Part shown: positions 49,040 to 59,799 of the stretch, in pieces | Layout: each line of letters begins with the position of its first letter | Position numbering within the stretch: the stretch's first letter is position 1 | NCBI GenBank assembly: GCA_030710605.1 | Contig: CP092870.1 | Location: 89,281,993-89,345,992, forward strand | DNA: 64,000 nucleotides | Origin: Cordylochernes scorpioides | Taxonomy: Eukaryota; Arthropoda; Arachnida; Pseudoscorpiones; Chernetidae | Direction: 5' to 3' | Notes under the pieces: model-generated | The model's input: only the letters and a program-made list of their open reading frames with translations | What the model was told of the DNA's origin: nothing | Database searches by the model: none | Position numbers and translations under genes: made by a program

Positions 49040-49550
49040 TATGGTCAATTATATGCATATGGAGTAAAAATATCAGGCCTCCAGGAAAAAACTTTTCCAT
49101 TTTTTCAGCTGCAATGACATTTTGTAAATCTGATTCAATAAATAATTGATTTGATTTGGCGATAGAATAATGGCTAACTTGAGGTGATAATTCAATAAAA
49201 TAATTCTTTGTATCATTAATGAGTAAAAATTGCAGGCCACCAGGGAAAAGATACCAGTCTTCCCGTTCATATTTCACCAACACCTATACCAAAACGTTAT
49301 TTTTTAAAATCGAAAAACGAATGGTGTATTACAACAGGATCTTTGTCAGATATCGTGACACTATAATTTTTTTTTGTCTATTTTATAGAGCGTTCGCATA
49401 AACAGAAATATAAAAATTTGTTGATATGGTTTGATAGGTACTCTAAGATGAATGGAAGAAAATGTTCCCTGATTTTCCACGATGGCGATGTATCCCTGAA
49501 AATTGTGCTTGTTAATCGAATAAAAATTAAATGGAGTCATGTTGAGTAGA
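49040..49550. repeat. Conserved intergenic block, partial copy in F-G spacer
   Basis: 49,250-49,550 matches 56,765-57,070 closely (CAGTCTTCCCGTTCATATTT, TATCGTGACACTATAAT, AATGGAAGAAAATGTTCCCT, CACGATGGCGATGTATCCCT). Just left of it a shorter internal duplication pairs GGCCTCCAGGAAAAA (49,076) with GGCCACCAGGGAAAAG (49,234). Confidence 0.6.
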
Positions 49551-50658
49551 TACAGTTATAGCTACTTACAATTAATTTTTACTCCATATTCCTACAATGT
49601 ATTATTTTATTGAATTATCTGCATAAGGTTCAATATTTTTGTTTACAGGATATTCTTTTTACCTAAACCCGACCTCACATTGTTGTTCTTGGTAAAGGTA
49701 TATGAGTATTAATCAACTACCCAAGTTTGTTTGGAATTTTTCAATCTAGCTTCATATACATTTATTCACAAGATAGCTACAACATCTTAATAATAGATTG
49801 AATCGATTGATGAATCTGAATTTCAGGCTCCAGAGATTTACTCTTTAGTTTTCATTTTATCCTCTTCTTTTGTTTTAAATAATCTTCTGATAATTTTTGA
49901 AGTTTATTTTATTTCAACTTGAAGCTCATTATATTTAAATAAAGCTAATATTAGTCGAACAAGAGCTTTATTCACAATTTATGTTTCAATATTCGGAAGT
50001 GAAATGGAATATTTTTCAATATATTCAATGCAAACACAAATCTTATTAGAAATATGAGAATTTTCAGCTTTTTATTAGAATCTCTCAAACATATAAAGGT
50101 TTACTACCAATTAACTATTCTATTCGAAAATATTTAGGAATATAATTTGTGATAAAATAGGAATTAGTAATGAAAAAATTGAAGAAGGAATATTTGTAGT
50201 CATAATAGAAAATCAAATTAATAGCAAATGTTCTTATATATCTCAGAAGAGGACAAATATTTTCTACGTATGCCTTTTGATTTGGTAAAATTATAATTCA
50301 AATTAGCATCATCTAATCATTAATTAACACGTGTTTCTATTGAATAAAGCCATAAAGTAAGACAAGTTTCTAAGCATTCATTATATCTGTCAAAGAGCCT
50401 TTTTTTAAAGCTGGTCAATCTTTAATGGCTTAATAAAAAATCCATCCTTTCTCGATGAAATCATTCAAATTTTTAAGAAAAACTCTACTTAGCTTCACAT
50501 AGAGAGTTTCCAATGTAAAGTCATGAGTTTAAATATCTATAATATAATATGAAGTAACCAATTAATCAATAAAATGATAAAGAAACAAGTAATTAAAACA
50601 GGTTTTTATTGTTTATTCAACAAATGATATCTTGGAAGACTAGAAGAGATATGAGGTC

Positions 50659-53600
50659 TTAGTTGCCCAAAGCGGCTCCAATAAGGCGAGCGAGGGCGGA
50701 CTTGGACTGAGCGCCTTCGGGATGGGTGCCTGGAGCAGGTAGGAGCTGATCGCAGCCCTCATTCTTGAAACTCTTGCAGATGGTGCGGGGCATGCTGGTG
50801 GCGATCATCTCAAACATCTGAGTGGAGTACTGGACGGTCTCGGCACCACACTTGGGCTCGATCACATCATGCACGCACTGGTTGAAGCGGTTGTAGCCAC
50901 TGCATACAAAAAATACATCAAGATAAAATCTGAGATATGTTAATGCACATCAAGAAAAAAGATTATGATCAATATATATTTTATATATAAACCATAAATA
51001 AATAAATGTTTACTATTAATGACATTGTAACTCTCTCTTTTCAATACTATTCAAACATATTTCATCTCCTTAAAGAGAATTAAGTTAAGTGTAACCTTTT
51101 TGCATCGTAAGTATAGATATTCTATTTCACTTTAAATTCACTTTATTCATTTTTTGTTATTCCACAGAAAATGTTTTTGAAAATATATTACGCATCCGAA
51201 GTGAATTGATTATTCAAATAACCGAGCCAATAGTATTTGATAAATATTTTTTATACTGTTAAATAGAGAATTTTAAAATATTTTCATAATATTTCTGCAG
51301 TGTTTCAATATGAATTGGTGAAATGTGCGCCTCTTTCCTATTACAGTTGTTGAACAATTAAATATGTATCTCACAAGAACGTTAGTAATATATTCTATGT
51401 ATATATATATATAAGTAGTTTGACTTGTACTGTATGATATATTTAACATATAATTTGATAGACTCACCAGCAGAGAGTGGGTACACGGTCCTCATTGCTG
51501 GTAGCCTTGTCGACGATTTTCTCAAAGACAGCCTGCATGTCCTCCATACAGGGACGTTGCTCAGGGTAGACATCAGCAAGACATTCGGAGTGCTGTAGGT
51601 AGTTGGCACGCAGAGTGGAGCCAGGGGTGCAGAACTCATTCAGCTGGGAGCTGGCGTCACCCATGAAGACATCCATGAGTTCACGGACCATGGGCGTGGT
51701 ACACTTCTCGGTGTAGTTGCCCATACACTGGTTGGCCTCCTGGATGTTCTCACAAATGGTCTTCAAGGCTTCTTCGCTTGTAGGGATGGGAGAATCGCCC
51801 TGCAGAGCGAGTACCATGGTGGCTTGGCAGAGTTCAATCTCACGCCAGTGGCAATTCTGGGCCATACCTGGATACACACAAAACTCTATATTATTTAATA
51901 TATCATAATATCATTCTAAATAAAATAAAAAAATTGTCTACTATCCCCTCCAACACTTCCAAATCAACAGATAATAGTTGTCATTTATATCAGAATCTAA
52001 AAATATTATGCCGAAGACATTCACGCCTTCACTTTATTATTAACAAATATTCTGATGATCAACACTTAGCCAACACATTCAAATATTGATAAAACTAAAC
52101 TATGCTAAACCCCCTAAAAAAGGTTTCCTATCATTTCCATAGTATGATACTTTCTTATAAAATAAAAGGACTTGAAAGCGCGAATGTTTCTTTTATACAT
52201 AAAACGAACTTCTACTGTCCTTACTGCGATGAAAAAATATATTGGGAGGGCTTGGCTCATCAGTGGTGAACCCTCCCAGCGGTTTCGCCAATTTAATCCA
52301 CCAGACCGCTTCTCAGAGCTCTAATACTGTATTGGATCATTCTGCTTTTATATGCTACACTGAAGGATGGAATCTTAGAAATGGGTTTCAAGTAAACTAT
52401 GGACATAAGCTTATAGGACAGTAGAATTACATTCAAATATTTGCTTCGAGCAATGCTCTTCAGCAAACTTTAAAGACGAGGCCAGTTAGGAATAAATTAA
52501 CACAAAGCAATAACGCGCCATCTATACATATAAAATAAAAGGACTTGAAAGCGCGAATGTTTCTTTTATACATAAAACGAACTTCTACTGTCCTTACTGC
52601 GATGAAAAAATATATTCAAGTCCTTTTATTTTATATGTATAGATGGCGCGTTATTGCTTTGTGTTAATTTATTCCTAACTGGCCTTGTCTTTAAAGTTTG
52701 CTGAAGAGCATTGCTCGAAGCAAATATTTGAATGTAATTCTACTGTCCTATAAGCTTATGTCCATAGTTTACTTGAAACCCATTTCTAAGATTCCATCCT
52801 TCAGTGTAGCATATAAAAGCAGAATGATCCAATACAGTATTAGAGCTCTGAGAAGCGGTCTGGTGGATTAAATTGGCGAAACTGCTGGGAGGGTTCACCA
52901 CTGATGAGCCAAGCCCTCCCAATATATTTTTTCATCGCAGTAAGGACAGTAGAAGTTCGTTTTATGTATAAAAGAAACATTCGCGCTTTCAAGTCCTTTT
53001 ATTTTATATGTATAGATGGCGCGTTATTGCTTTATGATACTTTCTTACCCAAATGTACTTCTTTATATAATTCCTGAAACATATTTCTAAACTTTCATCA
53101 TCCCAAATATTTTATTTAAAAAGAAACAAATACCTCATAAATTTCCAAAGAAAAATACACACATTAATAAATTTTATTAAATACAAATTCATCTTCTTAG
53201 CAATATTCAACCAATCTCTTTTTGATATATACTTTGAAAACATATAATTATTAAGATATCAGAAATGATATATCCTGATGTTATTTTCTAGATGGATGAA
53301 CATAGATACGGATATGAAATTGAAGTAAGAAGCATTTTAATTGAATGAAAAACTTATAATTTATAAATATTTTAAGGAGACCTTCATAATAGAATTTTTT
53401 TCAATTGAAATCAAATATGCTCTCAATCTCTACTACCTTTATATAGGCTATACCGCACTGTGTCAAGATTATTGTTCTATTTATATTATATTGTTCTATT
53501 TATAAAATGAAAAATCATAACTAATCCTTATATTGATAAATTTATATTTTTTAATATATATATATATATATGTCATAATTTGTATAGTTAATGCCAAGAG

Positions 53601-55698
53601 ATATAATTTATTTCCGTCAAACTAAGTATGTGAATATGTTACGCTTGTGTTAAAACGTAAATATGTAAATTCGTCCATGTATAAAGGCGGGACAAAAAAT
53701 AAAGTGGCAGACATCGCGGGCGCGCTGTTCGCTTGGCATAACGGTTGCGCCTCTTCATTTAGCTACGACATATATAATGTTTATAATACATTGAAAGAGA
53801 TATTAAAGGGCAAATATATTGTCATTTCAGTAAGATAATAATGATCAATAATTTTGAAATGTTTATTCCTTATTTTGAGAGTTACAATTAAGGCTATAAC
53901 AAGTTCATGCTGAAGTTTTGGTAGATACGCACATTATAAACGAAGCATAATAAAATAAGGGAATAATTTGAAATAGAAAGATTATAAAAAAGAATAAAAG
54001 AGCTAAATATAATAAAATTTGATCAAATTAATAAAAGGTGAAGAGAAAGAAAAGTAAAAATCCTTTATATTGTAAATTTAAATATATATATTTTTATAAT
54101 AATTTTAAATATAAATTAAAATTCTTAGAGAAAGTTTAAGTTAGTTTTTCTAATGTTTTAGAATGTTTTTAGTTAAAGGAAACCATAATAGCTTAACTGA
54201 GATGGAAAGAGATTGGTACCAAGCCGGGTCTTGTCAAAAATAAGCCTGGCGATAGTTTCGACCCTGCAGTCTCAAATTATGAATTTTGATAATTTTCGTA
54301 TACATAATATATGATCAATAAATAAAGAGAATATTATTCAAGAAGATTTTTAAAACAATGTGTTGATTGCCTAAAATCGAGAAGAAATGCATAACGCCTG
54401 AAAATTTTGAAATTAGTGTCAAATTATGGTTATAAAATATTTTGATTAAAGTTGGACTTTCTTATTTTTTGTTTAGACCATGCCTTATTATGAAGGCGTT
54501 TGGATTTATATGCCTTTGATAGGAATTGTATTTTTACTAAGAATTACACACAAAGGATTGCAAAAATTTATTTATTTATTTATGCTTATGAGGTGATACA
54601 GCAACATCTTTACAATTAGAGAGGAGACAAAATGTTCCAGTAGTTTGAACAACCTGTTGTTTTGAACTTAACATCGCTTTCCCGTATTATCTTACCTTTT
54701 CTTTCTGTTTTTTTTTTCTCATTTTGATATATTATATTTTAAAATATTCTCAATTTCTTGTCATTGAATATCTATTCTTCTCTACACTACTAAATTATTA
54801 CGTATTCGGCTCTGAGCCAGGAACTTGTTCATAAAATTTGGGTTGTTTTTAATAAAAAGAGTGAAATTTAGAAACTATATATTGAATATTACATATATCT
54901 TATAGCTAACTATAAGAAAATTAAATTTATATGGTTTCAGAATTTAATTGAAAATTTGAATATAAATTTGTAGTGTGTTTTCAAGCATTACTGAATAAAA
55001 TTAAGGTATTAAATTTTGTAATTAATTTAGAGAATTCATTTTATCTATGAAATAAAGCTCATTTTATTTTCTTTATACTGAATTTTTCGATTAATCAATT
55101 ATATTTATAGAAACTATTTGGTAAAATGATCATATTTAATATTAATCTATAAATATTAATCTAAAAATATAAATTACTTGTCTTTTTATCTCATCATTAT
55201 TATCTCACCTTTATTATTTATCTCACAATTCTAAAATATATTTTTTTACCTATCATATATATATATATGTTCCATTCATCATTATTCTTCACAATTCATC
55301 CTTTCATACTTTATCCCTAAGGATAGGAATAGTCGTTATTTCTCCATAAATAATTAAAATTACGATTTTTCGTTCTGTAATAAGAAACATTTGAGGGAAA
55401 ACTTGTTAAATGTTGTTCTATATATCATATATATTAGAAAGTGGTTTTCTTTATTCTCTAAAAATGTTTCATTCTATTCAAAAAAAACAATAGCAAATTA
55501 TTATATTAAATGAAAAATCATACCGAAAACAGATATTCTTCCAGTTTGAATAAAAGAATGATTTGAAAATAATTATTGCCAATATCATCTTTAGGATTAA
55601 ATATGCTGAATGGCATAAAATACTGTTAATATTGAGGTAAAGAGTGGTAGGTACATACCCAGAGCCACGACGGTAGCAAGGACCAGGAGGAACTTCAT
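50659..55698 (-). CDS. Gene G: secreted 14-cysteine protein, tandem paralogue 7 of 8
   Basis: Exons 55659-55698, 51468-51867 and 50659-50899 (stop TAA 50659-50661, the only TAA in the array); 226 residues. Signal peptide MKFLLVLATVVAL, GMAQNC. Donors G|GTATGT and TG|GTGAGT. Differs from E by few residues (KTICENI, DASSQLNEFC, MEDMQAVFEK; exon 3 KNEGCDQ and GTHPEG). In exon 2 the third cysteine follows Ile rather than Ser. All 14 cysteines and NYT kept. Intron 1 (3,791 nt) is about twice the usual size because it holds the 875-bp foldback insertion. AATAAA at 50618-50613 (minus). Confidence 0.87.
52252..52310 (-). ncRNA. Hammerhead-like motif, instance 4 (best preserved)
   Basis: Stem III AGCGGU/ACCGCU 6 bp, H17 = C at 52304 (GUC), stem I UGGUGGA/UUCACCA 7 bp with one G-U, stem II GCCAA/UUGGC 5 bp, all abutting intact CUGAUGA and GAAA core strings. 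Stem II has changed on both sides relative to GCCAG/CUGGC in the 19-20 kb copies, a compensatory pair change. Confidence 0.6.
52854..52912 (+). ncRNA. Hammerhead-like motif, instance 5
   Basis: As instance 4, with stem III AGCGGT/ACTGCT (one G-U). H17 = C at 52860; CTGATGA 52901-52907. Linkers are TTAAA (52868-52872) and GGGAGGG (52887-52893); the latter can instead pair with CCCTCCC at 52914-52920, giving an alternative hairpin that encloses the CTGATGA strand. Confidence 0.6.
55265..55432. repeat. Half-copy of the 27.2-27.5 kb foldback
   Basis: CATTATTCTTCACAATTCAT, CCTTTCATACTTTATCCCTA and TCGTTATTTCTCC match the right arm of that element in order; the other arm is missing. In gene G intron 1. 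Confidence 0.6.
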
Positions 55699-55910
55699 GA
55701 TGTGAGTGAAATGGCGAAGAAAATCCAATAAAATAGCCAGGCAGGATTACAGCTTTTTATCCTGGCTGTTTGAGGAATAGCAGACGTCAAACATGGGTCA
55801 CAAGGTCAACCGTGAGTCCCCTCCCACTTTCTTGGTAATTCTTGTCAGAGTAATCGTCTGCAATATTTTTATGGTTCAAACACTTATTACCTTCCTCTCT
55901 GACGTTATTC
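55699..55910 (-). promoter_or_regulatory. Promoter of gene G
   Basis: GATAAAAAGC on the minus strand (55752-55761), GACGTCA 55783-55789, GGGTCA-CA-AGGTCA (55795-55808) and CCCCTCCCAC. Near-identical to gene E's promoter over about 260 nt. Confidence 0.72.
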
Positions 55911-56589
55911 ATTTTGGGGGAAAAAAAGATATTAATGATATTTTTATCCATTTGAATCAAGTTATTGCATGAAAATCTTTTGATTATTGACATGTGCAAT
56001 CGTTGGCAATATTTAGTAATTATGTAACTTTTTATTTCCTTCTTCAGATCATTAATTGGATAAACGAGTTCCTATATTTGTCATTTATCTTTTTTTTTAG
56101 CAGGATTTCTATTTTTAAACTTTCGATGGATCTTTTTTTTACAAATTATATTATTTGTATTACAGCTTATTAAAAGACATTATCATCTGGAAAGAGAACC
56201 TCAACAATGTATATCTGTTGGATAAAGAAATTCGTCGCCATTAACTATTTATCTCTTCTTAGTATTTTATGCTAAGATGATGGTTTGTTATATCTTTGTG
56301 TTTATTTAGAATTTTTAATTATTTCGTATTGTTCTTTCAATACATCTTAATCATAATAGAATTGGGTTATAGAGAAAAATGTAATCTAAATGTTTCTTCA
56401 CAATTTTCTATTTTTATAAAATATTTTGAGGAGAAAATATGTTATTATTCAGTGTTATTCTCTCTCTCTCTCTCTCCACAATTTTCTTTTTTAACTAAAT
56501 ATTTTGAGAAGTGAAATTTGTTATTATTCAGTGTGTTCAAAACATTATTATCAATTTTATATTTTACTTTGAAAATATTAAGAATATCT

Positions 56590-57075
56590 CACTTCAACCT
56601 GTATAATGACCAGTTATACCGCCCATTCCCCAATGCCAACAACATTGAGAGAAAAGAAAAGTTGTTAATTGTGAGAATGACGCTATACCGCTTTTTATCA
56701 GATATCACATTCCTAAACATAATATTGAGGACAAATAAAAAGTATATTGGTTATGATCCAGCGACCAGTCTTCCCGTTCATATTTGGCCAACACTAATAG
56801 CAAACCGTTATTCTTAAAAACGAATTGTGTATTACCACATTGTAACAACAGGATATTTGTCAAATATCGTGACACTATAATTATTTGTTTTGTCTATTTT
56901 TTAGAAAGCGTTTGCATAATTATAAACATAAAACTTTATTTTATGGTTTGGTAGGTACTCTAAGATGAATGGAAGAAAATGTTCCCTGATTTTCCACGAT
57001 GGCGATGTATCCCTGAAAAATGTGCTTGTTGAGAAAATAAAAATTCACTGGAGTCTTATTGAGTAAATACAGTAA
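56590..57075. repeat. Conserved intergenic block, copy in G-H spacer
   Basis: Full-length copy of the block at 42.3-42.8 kb: AATGACCAGTTATACCGCCC through GATCCAGCGACCAGTCTTCC and CACGATGGCGATGTATCCCT. In transcription order it lies about 0.9-1.4 kb upstream of gene G's start. Confidence 0.6.
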
Positions 57076-57599
57076 TAGCTATTCACAAACGTAGATTCTT
57101 ATATGAAATTATCAATGACAATCATGTTCAGACCCTTTCTGAGTATTAATCTCACTGTATATGTATAATATATATTCAGTTTGTATTTGCTTCACATGTA
57201 ATGAAAAATATGAAAATATTACACCTAAAGCGTACCTTTAGCGTATTTATATATTTTTGCTTTTAACATATTATATCCTACTAACAATACAATTTATATT
57301 TTCACGTGTATTTTCCTGATGAATTTGAATATTATTTATATTTTGTGCGCTTACTCTCTCCATTCATATTTCCTTTTATTTGCATCATATTATAAATTAT
57401 CTGTGTATAAATTAGTATGATTACTTTTTCCTTATACACTCTATATATAAAACGATGCACTGAAGAATAGTTTTCAGTTTTTGACAAAAATTGGTGTATA
57501 TAAAGTATATGTTTAGGCGTACAACGATTGAAATTCCAGAACAATTAATTTTTAATAATATAATTTTATAATCACCATTTGAGTAAGTCAATATGTCGA

Positions 57600-58870
57600 T
57601 GGGGACCCCCACTGGCCTAGATGCAGGCTGCTACCCAGCGTGTCAAGGACTGATTAAGATTCTGGATTGTTAGTCGTGGGATTTCTTACCAAATTGTTCT
57701 CAAATATTAGGCTAAATAGTTATTATTCCGGGAAAGTTACAATAGCCTTTCTATCACATCCCAGATGTACCCGATGGGTGAGAGATCAGGCGACTTTGCT
57801 GGCCACGGAAGAGTTAGGAATTATTCGAGAAAATCAATGATAACACGTGCTGTTTGTGGCCAGGAATTATCTTATTGAAAGGTTAGCCCTGGATGGTGTG
57901 AGAAGAACGGCAACAAAACAAAATTTTAAAATGTCATCTACTTATCATTATACTTCCAGGATCCAGGAGGGATACCAATAGGGTCCTGCTATCAAATAAA
58001 ATGGCATCCCAGACCATAACGCCATTTTGTAGATCTATGTGGTGTTTGAAAGTAAGGCCAGAATACAGACGGTTAAGAAGGTCTCCAGACACATTTGCGA
58101 CGATCGTCAGGACACAGTAAGAAAAGGGATTATTGATTAAATGTCATATGTCCCGATTCAGCACAGTTTCAAGTTGATCGCTCCTGGCACCACTGTAGTT
58201 GGATTTGTCATTGTATGGGTGCGAGGGGTAGGCATCGTAACATATACTATTATTGTGCCTTCTACAAGCTTCGGTAAGCTTTTTAAGGCATAACTCATAG
58301 TTAGGTGTCTCCGAGCAACCCGCCGCAGAGGAGGGCCAAGGAGAGGGCTGGAGAGGCGACGGCAAGGCCGTGGGCGCCCCGGGGGAGAGGAGGGCTAGTG
58401 CACGCCGTTTTGAGGGAACCAAGGCAGCGCCGAACACAACTCCGGCACTGAAGGCTTCAAAAATAGGGGATCATCAGAGATCAAAGGTCTGGCTTTTACC
58501 TTTCGACCTCCCGAAGGAAGTGTAGGCATCGTAACAGTCATCGAGCTCTTAGATTTCGTTCTCTCAGTTTTCTGTTAATGTCATTTCGGACACTTGGGAG
58601 CCAGTTACACGTTGGAAGATATAAAACATCAAATTTGATGCTGAGACAATCGTTCTGAGAATCGCTCTGTCCTCCCGTTCTGTTGTATCCTTTGGTCGAA
58701 CACTGCCGCCCTGATGTTGCATTCTTCCGTTGTTGAACAACTCATTCCCTCATCAGTTAATAACCGCATCACTTCGACACAGATGTCGCGTGATTAGTCG
58801 ATTGACCAACCAGCCTCTTTCAATCCAATGGCACGACCTCATTCAAACTCTGACATATGTTCATAATGAG
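57600..58870 (-). pseudogene. Tc1-like transposase remnant with a GC-rich insertion
   Basis: Minus-strand pieces in order: an HTH-like start (AIGLKEAGWS) near 58.8 kb, PDDRRKCVWRP near 58.09 kb, a GVMVWGAI-like block near 58.01 kb, a QDN-type motif near 57.87 kb, WPAKSPDLSPIGYIWD near 57.79 kb and a terminal VAACIxAxGG-like block near 57.63 kb. Stops and frame changes break it, so it cannot make transposase. Between the HTH and catalytic parts, roughly 58.14-58.55 kb, is unrelated sequence including a CG-rich stretch (58.32-58.45 kb). No TIRs were located. It cut-and-pasted DNA when intact. Confidence 0.75.
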
Positions 58871-59799
58871 TATTAATCTTCCGGTGAGGCATTGATGTAT
58901 GAAATACGAGTAGGCTAACTGCAAAAAATTTAAATGTAAATTTCGAAAATTAGCTCATGACTCGTCGAATATTGAGTCTAGAATACTCATGCTGGATACG
59001 TAGTTCTGATGCGGTGGAGCTCTTGCTTCGAATATATCAGCCCCCAAAATATCAATCATTTGCATGTTTGGCCAAAATGTATTTTAAATGTATTTTCATA
59101 TAATTTGGACAACTACTTCTTGGTGGATTGGATTTTTGCAATAGAGTATATATTATACTCAAACAAAGCACAACAACCCAATTATATGTGTTCTTCATAT
59201 TGTTATTAAATTTAAGATTTTAAATCAAAAATAGCATGTCAATATATATTTTGGTAAAAGTAACAATTTTACATATATAAATTATATAGATATATGATTG
59301 GAATATTTTTTACAAAGTTCATTTTGAATCTATAAAAATTTATAACTGTTTGGGAGTTTTCTTGAGGTAAAATTTAAACCTACTTTATATATTTCAGGTA
59401 TTGGTGAATGAAGACTCCAATAATCGTGTTATGAGTATATTATCTATATAGAATAAATGGTACTATATCTGCTACCTTGAAAATGTGTATTGGTTCAACA
59501 AAATTAGGTCCATCTCCAGCGTGTATCAGTGGCAAAAATGAGCTATCAATAGCATTCTCTTTCCTTTTGAAGACAAATATTAACAATCTTTATATCACTG
59601 TATACATGGTAAATATCTATCAATATTTTAACTAATATTTGATAAATAGTAGGACCTTTTAATATTTCTCATATATATTTTCCAATATATTATATGTATT
59701 TGTAAATAAAATAGTATGATAATAGAATTAAACAAAGATTTATAATATTTATTCAACAAATATTCTATCTAAGAGAAGACTAGAGGAGAAAGAAGGGGC

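Larger units (their letters stand above)
52158..53032. mobile_element. Composite foldback insertion, hammerhead-motif family, copy 2
   Basis: An 875-bp insertion flanked by identical 15-bp duplications, TATGATACTTTCTTA (52143-52157 and 53033-53047). The left half and right half are near-perfect inverted copies; a short third unit (52530-52618) sits in the middle in direct orientation to the left end. Because of the symmetry both strands carry the same 60-codon open frame (52242-52424 and 52740-52922), which is a by-product, not a gene. It carries two hammerhead-like motifs, one per strand. Confidence 0.85.

Noticed and set aside
48972..49283. 103-codon minus-strand frame with a repeated FPGGLxFLL string
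   Set aside because: The repetition reflects a short DNA duplication in the intergenic block; the frame is not kept at 42 or 57 kb.
52242..52922. Two 60-codon frames with the same protein on opposite strands
   Set aside because: They are mirror images produced by the palindromic insertion and overlap the hammerhead-like motif; no start context, domain or conservation.
54200..54290. tRNA-like strings (GTTTCGACCCTGCAG) also near 39.95 kb
   Set aside because: No cloverleaf could be built: acceptor and anticodon stems fail. The similarity of the two sites comes from the E/G duplication.
58144..58437. 97-codon minus-strand frame with a Pro/Ala-rich start
   Set aside because: Lies in the CG-rich interruption of the Tc1 remnant; no recognisable protein.
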